Assembly (NCBI GenBank): GCA_003049465.1 | Contig: PYSS01000178.1 | Location: 1,858 to 52,032, forward strand | Direction: 5' to 3' | Length of the DNA stretch: 50,175 nt | Source: Magnaporthiopsis rhizophila | Taxonomy: Eukaryota > Ascomycota > Sordariomycetes > Magnaporthales > Magnaporthaceae | Shown: in pieces, positions 1 to 9,518 of the stretch | Layout: the number at the start of each line of letters is the position of its first letter | How positions within the stretch are numbered: position 1 is the stretch's first letter | Notes under the pieces: model-generated | The model's input: the letters and a program-made list of their open reading frames with translations, nothing else | Databases searched by the model: none | Told to the model about the DNA's origin: nothing | Program-made: the position numbers and the translations under genes

Positions 1-988
1 CCCCCATGGGAAATTCGGCACGGGGTGTGGCCGGCCGGTCACTTTGTCGATAGTCTCTTGCTGAAGGCGGACAAAGACCGCAGATATGACAGCGATTTCC
101 GCACCCTGCGCCACCTAATGGAAAAGGGCGCCCTCGGCGACATCAGGGACGCACAAATTTACTTTGACTACCCCAATCCTCCCTGGATCTCGGGGCGGAC
201 GGCCAAGGAGCACGCACCCGGGCAAGGAATGGGCTTCGGGCTGGGTGAGCACTTTTTTTGTGTCGGGAAGTCTACCGAAATCTCGAGCTGATCTAGACCA
301 CCCACCCGCTAGGATCGCACACAATCGACCAGGCCTTGGTCCTATACGGCACGCCCGCCTTCGTCACGGGGTTTTTTCGCGTCCAACAGAGGTGTAGACA
401 GCGACATCGACGACACCTTCACCATCGTCCTCCAGTATGCGGGATCGCGCAAGAATCTCCTCGTCACGGTCAAGACGTTGATAATCACGCCCATGAAGGA
501 CCAGCTCAAGTTCTTTGTCCGCGGCACCGAGGGCACCTATCTCAAGATAGGTTGGTTGTGGCCTGGCCCAATGAGCCCCGCCCCGACCGACACAGGAGCC
601 GAGATGAGACGAACAGAATGGAAAAGACCGACGCATACCCAGCAGTTCGGATCCTGCCCCGCAAGAAGCCCGCGCCATCGCCGCCCCGGGGAAACCAGCG
701 TCCGAATACTCCGACTTTGGCGCCGAGGACCCGAGCATCTGGGGCACGCTGACGACCAAGACGGCGTCCGACGCGGCATCGCAGGCGCTCGACGAGGCCA
801 GCGGCTACCACGTCGGCAGGTACCCCAGCCTGCCCGGGTACTGCAGGGGGTACTACGAGGACGTGGTGGGTGCCGTCTGGGGCGAGCGCGAGTTCGAGGT
901 CAAGCCCGAGACGGCTCGGGATGGGCTCAGGGTCATCGAGCTAGCGAGGGAGTCTCACGAGAAGGGGACCAAGGTTGCTTGGTGCTGA
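1..988 (+). CDS. Gfo/Idh/MocA-family NAD(P)-dependent oxidoreductase, 5' end outside window, one apparent frameshift
   Basis: The reading frame carries RRYDSDFRTLRHLMEKGALG, then HTIDQALVLYGTPAFVTGFF and, near the end, IWGTLTT and YYEDVVGAVWGE. This is the C-terminal substrate domain of fungal Gfo/Idh/MocA dehydrogenases; the Rossmann part lies before base 1. An intron at 245-312 (GTGAGC...CTAG) joins GFGLG to SHTIDQ in phase. A second intron lies roughly within 551-645, with uncertain borders. Around 390/391 the frame slips by one base (an AGAG-type repeat precedes GVDSD), so the gene is either broken or misread. The stop is TGA at 986-988. Upstream partners and substrate cannot be known from this fragment. 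The MFS transporter, amidohydrolase and flavin oxidase downstream suggest a small catabolic or secondary-metabolism group. Confidence 0.7.
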
Positions 989-2422
989 GCCGAGAGAACC
1001 GTGATTTAGGAGTTTTTGTTCGGTTCGGTTCGATCCGAGGGGAAGGGAAACGACTGGAGGCCAGAACGGACTGGCTCGATGGCCAGAACATTCTAGGGAG
1101 GGAGGGGCAGTCGCGGAGCCTACCGGTACGTGTGTGATCCAAAGCGCTGGTCGCAAAACAGACGGTGGATCACCCGTTTTTTTGGATTTCCGAAACCAAA
1201 CACCGGGCCAGACCTAAAAAAAAAAAAAAAAAAAAAAAAACCGAAATCTGCGCTGCCGTCCGATGTTCCGTTTGTGGGGCCATCTCATGATTTGGCTGAC
1301 TTTCGGGGGTGTGTTGGGCACAGAGTCGGGTCTCGACGTGGAGGCTGCATCCGACAACCAGGTAGGCAGATCCTCCGGGTATACTGTTTTCCCGTTTTAC
1401 GTAAATGAACCCCAACAGACTCGAGCAGAACGTCGATAACAGTCCATCGATGGGGCAATGGTGCATCGCACGCTGGCAGCCATCGCGACTTGATGACGAA
1501 CTCTCCGTTTCCGGGCGATCTGCGACGAGACTAGGAGGCTAGCTTGCAACATGCTCGATGTTTGATACGATATCCCCTCCGCCTCTGCCTGTCGGGAAGA
1601 CGGCAATGTTTCTTTTAAACAACTCCCACGCCAGCGTCGTCGCATCCCGAGTATCAGCACGACGTTGCGTCATGCGGGGACATGACATTGCAGCCAGGCC
1701 ACCGGGTAACGGAGCCGAAAAAAAAAAGCTCGGTCTTAGTCCCCCACCCCCAAAGACCCAGGAAAACGGAACGAAACAAATCAAACAATAGGGGCGACGG
1801 AAAGCGCCACCACACCCTTTTTTCAACTAGGATTTTCCCCCGCGAGGATCATCGGCGGGGCTGGCTCTGATGAGCGAGCCGATTCGGGGAGCGCTGGCGC
1901 ACATGGTACGACCCGACAGAGGGGGTAAACAAGTCAGATCATCAACATTAACCTTTTTTGGTGGAGCAGGGAAGGCTTGACACGGGCAGAAACGAACCTT
2001 GATCCTCCTCTATCCTTGTGGCGGCCGGTAAAGCGGCAGCGTGGGAAAAAAGTTCGACATGGGACGGCTGTCCTCTGCGGCTGGACCCGAGTCTATATTG
2101 CGACGACGGCGGCCACCCTCTTGGCGGCATCTCGGCTCCTTCCGATGGCCACCGGCCTCCTCCTCCTCACCAGACGAAGACGACCAACTCTTTTTGTGGA
2201 AAAAAGAGGCAGTGCCAGGATCTTACTGTCGAGATCACCTCCTTACCTCCTGCCCTCTCTCGTCTAGCCGTGTGAAAACGGCTTGGCTTTCTTGCTTGCT
2301 TGTTACCACCACCGCGACAATTGTTCCCCGCCCTTCAAGGAGAACATATATTTTTTCTCTTAGCGCAGCCGTCCACAAAGGGCGAGCTACCGGCGAGAAG
2401 CCGCTTCTCGACAAACAAAAGA
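989..2422. other. Intergenic region without a supported gene; contains a 25-A tract
   Basis: Open frames here are short and overlap on both strands without recognisable domains. A run of 25 A occupies 1216-1240. The stretch 2290-2422 just before the MFS start is rich in C/T tracts and probably holds that gene's promoter and leader. No mobile-element termini were seen. Confidence 0.5.
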
Positions 2423-4312
2423 ATGCAGAGCTCACGAGTCCGCACCCCCACGCCGTCGCCGCGGCACCGGCGGCAGATGCGCGAGGTCCAGCTCCCGGAC
2501 CGCATCTACACGTACCGGCCGTCGGACCCGTCGGCGGGCGGGATGGCGTACCTGGACTCCAGGTCCGAGATCCAGCTCACGCGGCTGTGGTCGGTGCCCT
2601 TGGAGCAATTCCCGGAAGCGCCGCCTTACTACCGCGAGGGGGACCCGCCGCCGCTCGACACGGTGTCGCCACCGAGCGACGACGACCCGGCGGACTGGCG
2701 GACCGGGAAGAAGGTCATCAACGTTGGTCTCGTGGCCATTTTTGCCTTTGTCACTGCGCTCACTGCTGGTAAGCAGCCCCGTCCGTCTCCCTTCCATCGT
2801 TGGTTCTAAAAGACCCCCTTTGCTGACAACAGCACTTCCACAGCAATCTTCGTCCCCAGCGCCATCGAGCTCGAAGACGAGCTCGCAGGCAACCGCGCCC
2901 TGGGCGAGCTCGCCATCCCCCTCTTTGTGCTGGGCGGCGCCCTGGGCGCCCTCATAGCCGCGCCGGTCAGCGAGGCGTGGGGTCGCGCTCCAGTGTACTG
3001 GCTGTCGGGCGCCGCGTTCGCGGGCCTGACGGCGGCGTGCGGCGCGGCGTCGTCGACGGCTGAGCTGCTCGCATACCGGTTCCTGGCTGGGCTGTTTGGC
3101 TCCGTCCCGCTCGTGGTCGGCGCCGCCACGGTCGCCGAGGTCGTGCCCGCGAACAGCGGTCCGCCCGCCCGTCGCGCCGTCGTCATGGCCATCCTCACGG
3201 CCGCCTCGCTGCTGGGCACGGCCGTCGGCCCCGTCGTCGACGGCACCCTGGTCGACGCGAAGGGGTGGCGCTGGGTGTTCTGGGCGTTCGGCGCTGCTTC
3301 GGCTGTCCTCACCGTGCTCATGGTCTTGGCGGTGCGCGAGACGTGCCCGGCTGCCATCGAGCGGAGGCGCGCCAAGGTGGCCGCCAGGATCGGCGCAATG
3401 CCTGAGCCCCTTGCCGCCCCGCTGCCGCGCGGTAGGCCGGTTGCGCCTCCATCACCGGTGGCTGCGATCGGCATGGGCGAGAAGAAGTACTACATCAATT
3501 ATTACGACAACAACAACAACAACAGCAACCACTACAACAACAACAAAAACAACGGCAAGACCAGCCCCTGGCTCCTCCGGGGCTACGTCTTCTTCTCGCC
3601 CGTGGCCGGGGCGGTGGCCATGTACACGGCGCTGCTGTTCGGCTGCTTCTACCTCATGTTGGCATCAGTGCCCTTCGTCTTCGGCGGCGGCATCTACGAC
3701 CTCGGCAAGCGCGGCATGGAGCTGACGTACCTGGGAGTCGGGATCGGCGCCCTGCTCGGGTTGGCCTACTACATCGTCGCCGCCAAGATGGACGCGGCGC
3801 GGAGACTGCGGGGGGAGCACGACGACAAGCGGGCCCCGAGCAGCTGTGCCCACTGCAAACACTGCCTGCAGGAGCACGAAGCCGGGTGCGACGGCTACAA
3901 CTACCAGGAGCCCGAGGACCGGCTGCGGCCGCTGCGGCCGTGCGCCTTCAGCGTGCCCCTCGGCCTAGCCATCTACGGCTGGACGGCGAGCGCCGGCGCG
4001 CTCTGGGCGGTGCCTGTGTTTGGGTCGGCGCTGGTCGGGTTCGGCGTCGCGGGCGTGCTTACCGCCACGCAGCTGTACATGGTCGAGGCTTTCCCGGGGT
4101 TTCCGGCTACCGCGGTCGCGTCTACCGTCATTCTGCGGTTGCTGATGGCTGGCGGATTGCCCGTCGCGGGCCCGGCCATGATCAGCTCCCTGGGCGTCGG
4201 ATGGTGCGGCACCGTGCTGGCGGCTGTGACTTTGGGGCTGGTGCCGGTGCCGTGGCTGCTGGTAAGGTATGGAGACACGATGAGGATGAAGTTTGCCCCG
4301 CGGGGATTGTAG
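2423..4312 (+). CDS. Major facilitator superfamily (MFS) transporter, DHA1-like, 604 aa
   Basis: A membrane exporter or importer of the major facilitator type. Exon 1 is 2423-2768 and exon 2 is 2844-4312; the 75-bp intron (GTAAGC...CACAG) preserves frame and gives 604 residues ending at TAG. The first ~95 residues are cytoplasmic, Arg/Pro-rich. The first hydrophobic helix (VINVGLVAIFAFVTALTA) spans exon 1, followed by LGELAIPLFVLGGALGALIA, a conserved SEAWGR loop between helices 2 and 3, RFLAGLFGS, and LLGTAVGPVVDG, a motif-C-like antiporter signature. This layout fits fungal drug:H+ antiporters of the DHA1 group. The central loop is unusual: an Asn-rich tract at about residues 333-355, and a Cys/His cluster at about 450-464 (CAHCKHC, then H and C). 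The frame is intact although neighbouring enzyme genes are broken. Substrate unknown. Confidence 0.85.
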
Positions 4313-4613
4313 TGGTTGAGAACTCGTTGGTTGTTCGGATTGTGTACGGGGTTGGTTTGTAGCGATGACCGGGTGGGTTGGCTGGTGAAGCCTATATCCA
4401 TCCATGTACAGCATTGAAATTAGGTTTCTGCAGCACGCCGCGCTGAAACGTGGCGGGGGGAGGACTGCGGAAATGTCGTCATAGCTTTGTAGCCGAGAAG
4501 TACCTCTCTTTGAAGCAAAGGATTTCACCCCTGGGCTAGGCAGCGTTTCCCTCAGCTTGAACAGCATCTGGGTGCTATATAACGGCCACGCCAACTAGCC
4601 CGCTAGACGCACG
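4313..4613. other. Short intergenic region with TATA-like element
   Basis: No gene is visible. TATATAA at 4576-4582 lies 31 bases before the amidohydrolase ATG and may be its core promoter element, which is inference only. Confidence 0.35.
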
Positions 4614-5724
4614 ATGGATTCGCCCTCTGCCTCGCTGCCCCGCGACAAAAGTCTACTCCCCAGCGGCTCCCAGCTCTCCAGCTCTCCAGCGACATCCCCT
4701 TCTACACGCTAGAGGAGCACTGGGTATCCCCCGCTCTGCTCGATGCCTTCCTCAACGACCCCAGCTCCAAAGTCCCAGGCATCCCGCGCCCGCTTGAGCA
4801 GCTGACCGAGGTGGGGCCCATCCGGCTCGCCGCCATGGACGCCGGCAATGTGGCCGTGCAGGTGGTGTCGCACGCCACCGCGGGCGCCGGGGCCATGTAC
4901 ATGGACGTCGCAGTGCGCGCTGCCAACGACCAGCTCGCCGACCGCATCGCAGCCGCCGGGTCCTGTCAAAACCGCCTGCGCGGCTTCTGCGTCCTCGCCA
5001 TGGCCCACCCGACCGAGGCCGCGGCCGAGCTGCGCCGCTGCGTGCGCGAACTCGGCTTCGTCGGCGCCCTGGTGGACTGCCACGTCGTCGTCGCCGACAC
5101 TGCGGCGACCATCTTTTACGACAGCCCCGCGTACGACGTGCTCTGGGCCGCCGCCGTCGAGCTCGACGTGCCCATCTACCTGCACCCGGCCTACCCGCCC
5201 GAGACCGCCATGCTAGCCGCTGGTGAAGGCCTGTACGCGCCTACTACCAGCAGCGACGGCAGCTCGTCCTACTCGAGCGCCGCCGCCATCGCGCTAGGCA
5301 GCTCCGCGTGGGGATGGCACTCCAACGCAGGGCTCGGGTTCCTCAAGCTCTTCGCCGCCGGCGTCTTCGACCGTTTCCCGGCGCTGCAGATCGTGCTGGG
5401 CCACATGGGCGAGATGGTGCCCTATTTCCTCGAGCGTGCCGAGCGTCGGCTGGCCCCGCTGCGGCCCGCCGGGTCGGCGACGCTGAGAGAGGTATACGCG
5501 TGCAACGTCCACGTCACCGTGGGCGGTTACTTTAGCCTGAACGCCATGCGCATGGTGCTTGCCGTGACGGATGCGCGCAGGGTCATGCACAGCAACGATT
5601 ACCCCTTCAACAGCCCCGCTGACGGGAGGATGTTAATGGAGAGCTTGAGGGAGAGCGGCATGGTTGACGAGAGGCGTATGGGGATATCGCGTACCGGAAC
5701 GCGAAGAGGCTTTTGAAGATTTGA
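4614..5724 (+). pseudogene. Amidohydrolase_2 / ACMSD-like metal-dependent hydrolase or decarboxylase, frameshifted at both ends
   Basis: The open central frame reads FYTLEEHWVSPALL, then IRLAAMDAGNVAVQVVSHAT, VPIYLHPAYPP, LQIVLGHMGEMVPYFLERAE and RVMHSNDYPF. This is the TIM-barrel amidohydrolase_2 family, which includes 2,3-dihydroxybenzoate/gamma-resorcylate decarboxylase-like enzymes. The metal-site His of YLHP and Asp of SNDYPF are present. The ATG at 4614 starts a different frame. An 8-bp tandem duplication (agctctcc twice, about 4673-4689) separates it from the EEHW frame; with a single copy the frames would join. A one-base slip at about 5678 moves the end into an early stop, whereas the alternative frame carries IAYRNAKRLLKI and stops at 5722-5724, as expected for the family. 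Length otherwise fits at about 360 aa. Probably inactive, or partly a sequence error at the 3' end. Confidence 0.72.
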
Positions 5725-6076
5725 GCGCGGAGTGCCGAACAAGGCCAGCCGGTTGGAAATGTTGTCGCGTCGTATCTTCGCCGCCATTTTGATAATGCAG
5801 AAAAAAATCACCCTCCGCCCTCCGCATCATTAGGTCTCTCCGAGTTACCATACGGTTGCGTTATGCATCAGCTCCCTGACGGAGATGGATACGATAGTGT
5901 GCCATTTATTCGCCAGCAATGTCGCCCTTTTGCCGAGTCAAGGAGGGCGAGCCTCCGGGATGGATGCCGGGACTTCGAAACCGCGTCAAAGTAGCAGGAG
6001 CCTGTTCTCGCGTATGTTCAAGTGTGGCACAAAGTTGGAAAGATCAGCGATCGAGATTTGACGCCAACCATCCAAC
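5725..6076. other. Intergenic region, nothing recognised
   Basis: No coding frame with family resemblance. It lies between the amidohydrolase remnant and the signal peptide of the flavin oxidase remnant and would hold the terminator of one and promoter of the other. Confidence 0.4.
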
Positions 6077-8416
6077 ATGGCTGCCCTCCGGGCTGTCCTG
6101 ATACACAGCCTTCTCGTGGTAGCAGCCTGGGCCTTGTCAACAACCAGCCAACCCAATCCGCCGCCAAAGTGCAGAGCCATCCCCGGGACGCCGGACTGGC
6201 CGTAACCGGAGCAATGGGCACAGCTCAACGCGACTCTGTCGGGGAGACTCATCGGGCCAACTCCCCCGGGCGCCGTCTGCCACGCCGAGCAGTCCGGGTA
6301 CGACGTCCGGCGGTGCCTCGCAACGCAGCTGTCGTGGCCAAGCCAGTTCTTCCACGTCGCAGACCCGGTATCGGTGAATTGGAACAACTGGGCCAACGAC
6401 TCCTGCCTGCCGGACCCACGGCTTGCGTGCAGCGGTCGCGGGTATCCAGTTTTATGTGATCAACGCTACGGCGCACGAACATGTGCAGGCCGGCGTTAGA
6501 TTCGGTATCATGCCTTGGCCCTTTTTGCGTTTCCGCTCGCGGCAGCCAACGGTACATCTCACTAACACGAAACAATATTCACCACAAAGCAAGGGAGAAC
6601 AATATCCGCCTGGTAGTCAAGAACAGCGGCCACGACTACCTCGGGCGCTCCAACGGCCCCTATTCGCTGTCGATATGGGTCCACCACATGAAAGGTATTC
6701 ATGTGCACCAGCCAGGCCCCTTTGCGCCGCGGGGATGCCCGACCGCTCGCGTGGACGGCATCGTCATCACGGCCGCTGCTGGAACGGAGACGTTCGAGGC
6801 GTACGCGGCTATTGGCGCCGCTCAACCTGACCGTCGTGGGTGGCAACGGGCGCACCGTCGCGCTGGGCGGCTTTATTACCGGCGGCGGCCACAGAGCATC
6901 CTCGGCCCGCGCCACGGTCTGGCCGTCGATCACATCCTTGAGATTGAAATGGCGGACCCGTCCGGCCGCCTCTTGACGCTGAATGAGTGCATGAACAAGG
7001 ATCTGTTTTATGCCGTCCGAGGGGTATGTGCGCGCCATGCGAAAGGGTGACTCGTAAGCGCTTCCCGACTCCCTCGCTGACGTCCATGTGACAGGGAGGC
7101 GGCTCGACCTTTGGAGTCTTGACCTCCGTCACCATAGCGACGGTTGCCTAGTCCGCGGATGATGGACCTTCGCTTCTCGATAGCCACCGACTCTGCCAAC
7201 CCGCACGTCTTCGACATGGTCGCCTACTTCCTCTCCCGAATCCCCGACCTGCTCAAAGCCGGTGTGTCAGGCTACCCGGTCATCCACCACAACATATCCA
7301 ACCCCGCCAGTCCAGGGGGCGGCGGCGGCCTTTCCAGCAGCATCGTCGGCAGCGTCGCCGTGCTAGACACAGACCGGCTCAACGACATCCTCGAACCCCC
7401 CGAAGCCCTGTTTTCTCACATCAACCCCACTTGGCCAGGCTTCGTCTTCGCCGCCAATACAACCTCGTATCCCTCCTTCCACGCCTGGTACCTGGAGAAT
7501 TTTGACCCTACGCCGGCCGGCTACTCTACGCTCGCAGCCTCGCGATTGCTGGACAGGGAGGCCATCACCGGTAACCTTACAGCAACCAAGCTGGCGTTCG
7601 AGAAGTTCGTCGAGGGCGGGAACGCGGGCGTTTACATGGCCGCCGGCCCTGGCGTCTGGAACGCGCGGCCCCGCGGCGGCGGCCGCACTGCTGTCAACCC
7701 TCGCTGGAGAGAGGCATATCTGCACGCAGGTGAGAGTGCTCGTATTGTTTGCCGTCTTCCCCGGCGACCGTGATCGCTAAACTAACTTCCTTCCCCGTGG
7801 GCAGCCACCGGCATTCTGTTTCCCTCGGGAAGCCCAGGGGCCGCCTCCACAACGTCTGCAAAAGCCAAGACGTGGTCCGCGGCACTAGGTCGGCTCGGCG
7901 CTGGAGGCGAGGGAGCGTACATCAATGAGGTGGGTGTCTTTCTCCGTATGTCGAGTGGATGTTGACATGCCAGCTAAAACGGAAATTGAATGATGAAAAA
8001 AGGCCCACCCCGACGAGGACGACTGGCAGCACCTGTTCTGGGGCGCCGAGTACCCCAGCCTTCTCCGTATAAGGCGAGCCGTGGATCCGGACGGCGTCTT
8101 TTGGCGCCACCCGTGCGTGGGCAGCGAGCAGTGGGAGCTTGTGGACAGGAGATTGTGCAGGAAGGAAGGAGTAGAGGAGCAGGTACCATGGATGGCATTG
8201 TTTATCGACAGCACTGCGTCCGGCCCACGACCCAAGGTCCAGCCATTTTGTTGTTCGCAGTACAAGCATCCCACCCGCCGCACCTGCCAGCCATTGCCCT
8301 CTGGTTGGCGGGTACCGCATCCGAGAGACGGTTTCTGTCTGCCGACCAGGACTGCGTTGGGTGACAGTGGGCTGCCATTTCGGCCTTCAGTTGGAGGCCT
8401 GCTGGACGGCGGGTGA
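6077..8416 (+). pseudogene. Berberine-bridge-enzyme-like secreted FAD oxidase, multiply disrupted
   Basis: The ATG at 6077 begins a signal peptide (MAALRAVLIHSLLVVAAWAL) and a KCRAIPGTPDWP start typical of fungal BBE-like oxidases. FAD_binding_4 features follow: LVVKNSGHDYLGRS, whose His is the usual covalent FAD attachment residue, LNLTVVGGNGRTVALGGF, and ILGPRHGLAVDHILEIEMAD. The C-terminus has the berberine domain: LFWGAEYPSLLRIRRAVDP then GVFWRHPCVGSEQWE. Introns with proper borders are 6505-6589, about 7025-7095, 7730-7804 and 7930-8002. Breaks: in-frame TAA at 6203-6205; slips near 6452 (extra T), 6820, 6893 (AG doubled) and 7147. The open C-terminal tail runs to 8416, past the usual end, so the original stop may also be lost. 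Such enzymes oxidise alcohols, sugars or alkaloid-like substrates outside the cell or in secondary metabolism. Confidence 0.78.
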
Positions 8417-8855
8417 TGGCATTAATTCAAGAATGAATGGCACGATGAACACGCAATCCTTTCCCCCTTAGCGCCCACTGCTAGTGATTCGGGCGATCGC
8501 TGGATATGTGGCTTGCAGGTCTTCAGCCCCCTCCATTCTTAGCTCGTCTCAGGAACGCGCGTCTCTTTCGTCGCTTCTGCGTCCAGCTGAAAAGAAAACC
8601 CGACGAATGCGACTGAGGGCCCAAGATCATTGGCGGCAGAGCGAAAGAAGCCAGGTGATTGAACCTCACCTGACGCCATTCGGGCGGTGATAAAAGAAAG
8701 GGAATGTTCCGCCTTTAATGGGACGAGCTCCTGCTGTCTAATCCAGAAATTGAAGAAGCAGCCAGTCCCTGACTAAAACCTCGACCAAACAACCGGCCAG
8801 CCCATTGATCGAATTCCATAAAACACACACAAAAAAAAAAGCGTCCAAATCCACA
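8417..8855. other. Intergenic/promoter region of the Cys-rich gene
   Basis: No supported gene. CACACACA and a poly-A run lie just before the ATG at 8856. An upstream in-frame ATG at 8805 exists, but the ATG at 8856 has the better context (CCACAATGA) and starts the compositionally coherent protein. Confidence 0.4.
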
Positions 8856-8959
8856 ATGAAAGGCGCCACAACAACTCCAATCGACCCCAACACCGCCTCG
8901 GCGCCGCCACCGCCGTACAGCGAAACCCCTCCCCCGCACCCGTCCAACCCCTCACGGCG

Positions 8960-8994
<35 letters not shown>

Positions 8995-9263
8995 GCAACA
9001 GTCAGTACTCGACGCGCCACGAGCGCATGGACGCATCGCGGCCGCCCCGGGACGAGCCGGGCGCGTGCTGCTCGTCGACGGGCGGGTGCTGCTTCAGCGC
9101 GCACGGCGGGTGCTGCTTTAGCGACCACGGCGCGTGCTGTTTCAGCGACAACGGCGGCTGCTGTTTTAGCGACAATGGCGGGTGCTGCTTCAGTGACCAC
9201 GGCGGGGCGTGTTGCGGGGATAACGGCGGCTGCTGTTCTGGCGGGCCGCGGCGGGCGGGCTGA
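8856..9263 (+). CDS. Small Cys-rich protein with eight CC dyads on an octapeptide repeat, 135 aa
   Basis: I do not recognise a named family. Single exon, 135 residues. Residues 1-35 are Pro/Thr/Ser-rich and hold PPPPYSE, a PPxY-type WW-domain ligand motif at 17-21. Residues 36-52 are a Ser/Asn run encoded by AGC/AAC repeats. Residues 68-128 are tandem octapeptides of the form GGCCFSDN/HG, with Cys-Cys at 71, 78, 86, 94, 102, 110, 119 and 126, giving 16 Cys and no other fold signal. There is no signal peptide. The layout (Pro-rich head with PPxY, cysteine-dyad tail) recalls CYSTM-like membrane-associated proteins or a metal-thiolate protein, but matches neither exactly. Paired cysteines could be palmitoylated or bind metal; this is inference. 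Underlying DNA is a tandem repeat of about 24 bp. The frame is intact. Confidence 0.65.
9070..9245 (+). repeat. 24-bp minisatellite encoding the CC octapeptides
   Basis: About seven units of GC-rich sequence around tgctgctt(c/t)agcgac, with occasional 21- or 27-base spacing. All units stay in frame with the 8856-9263 gene, so length changes by whole units would add or remove CC dyads. Confidence 0.7.
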
Positions 9264-9518
9264 TGTCATTTTACTTGTGGACGAATTACCAGCTACCTAC
9301 CTACCCGTACCTAGGTCATGTCTGACGGTACGATGTTGAAGCTCAGGACAAAGCAGCATGCTGGATATTCGCTTTTGAGAGAGTAATCACGGAACATGGA
9401 ACACAGCACTAGCAGTTTTGTGTTGAGGCACTGTAAAAATAGCCCTGACGATTTTCAATCCCATCTCGAGCCCAAAAAAAATACGCCCGTGTCGGAAGCC
9501 TTCCCCCCACGCCTTTCC
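9264..9518. other. Intergenic region between two convergent genes
   Basis: This 255-base stretch carries the 3' ends of the Cys-rich gene (plus) and the Q/G-rich gene (minus). CTACCTACCTACC at about 9294-9308 is a short simple repeat. Confidence 0.4.

Noticed and set aside
478..1137. 219-codon open frame on the plus strand over the oxidoreductase 3' exon
   Set aside because: It overlaps the family-matching frame in another phase and is Arg/Gly-rich shadow sequence of GC-rich DNA.
1216..1240. 25-A run as the tail of a LINE or processed gene
   Set aside because: No preceding coding relic and no flanking duplication were found.
2041..2772. 243-codon open frame covering the MFS first exon
   Set aside because: Out of frame with the MFS protein, no domain, typical alternate-frame artefact.
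2806..3474. 222-codon minus-strand frame inside the MFS gene
   Set aside because: Ala/Thr/Arg-rich mirror of the MFS codons, without family resemblance.
8952..9269. 105-codon minus-strand frame over the CC repeats
   Set aside because: Ala/Val/Arg repeat is the reverse reading of the minisatellite. The plus frame has a proper start, leader and stop.
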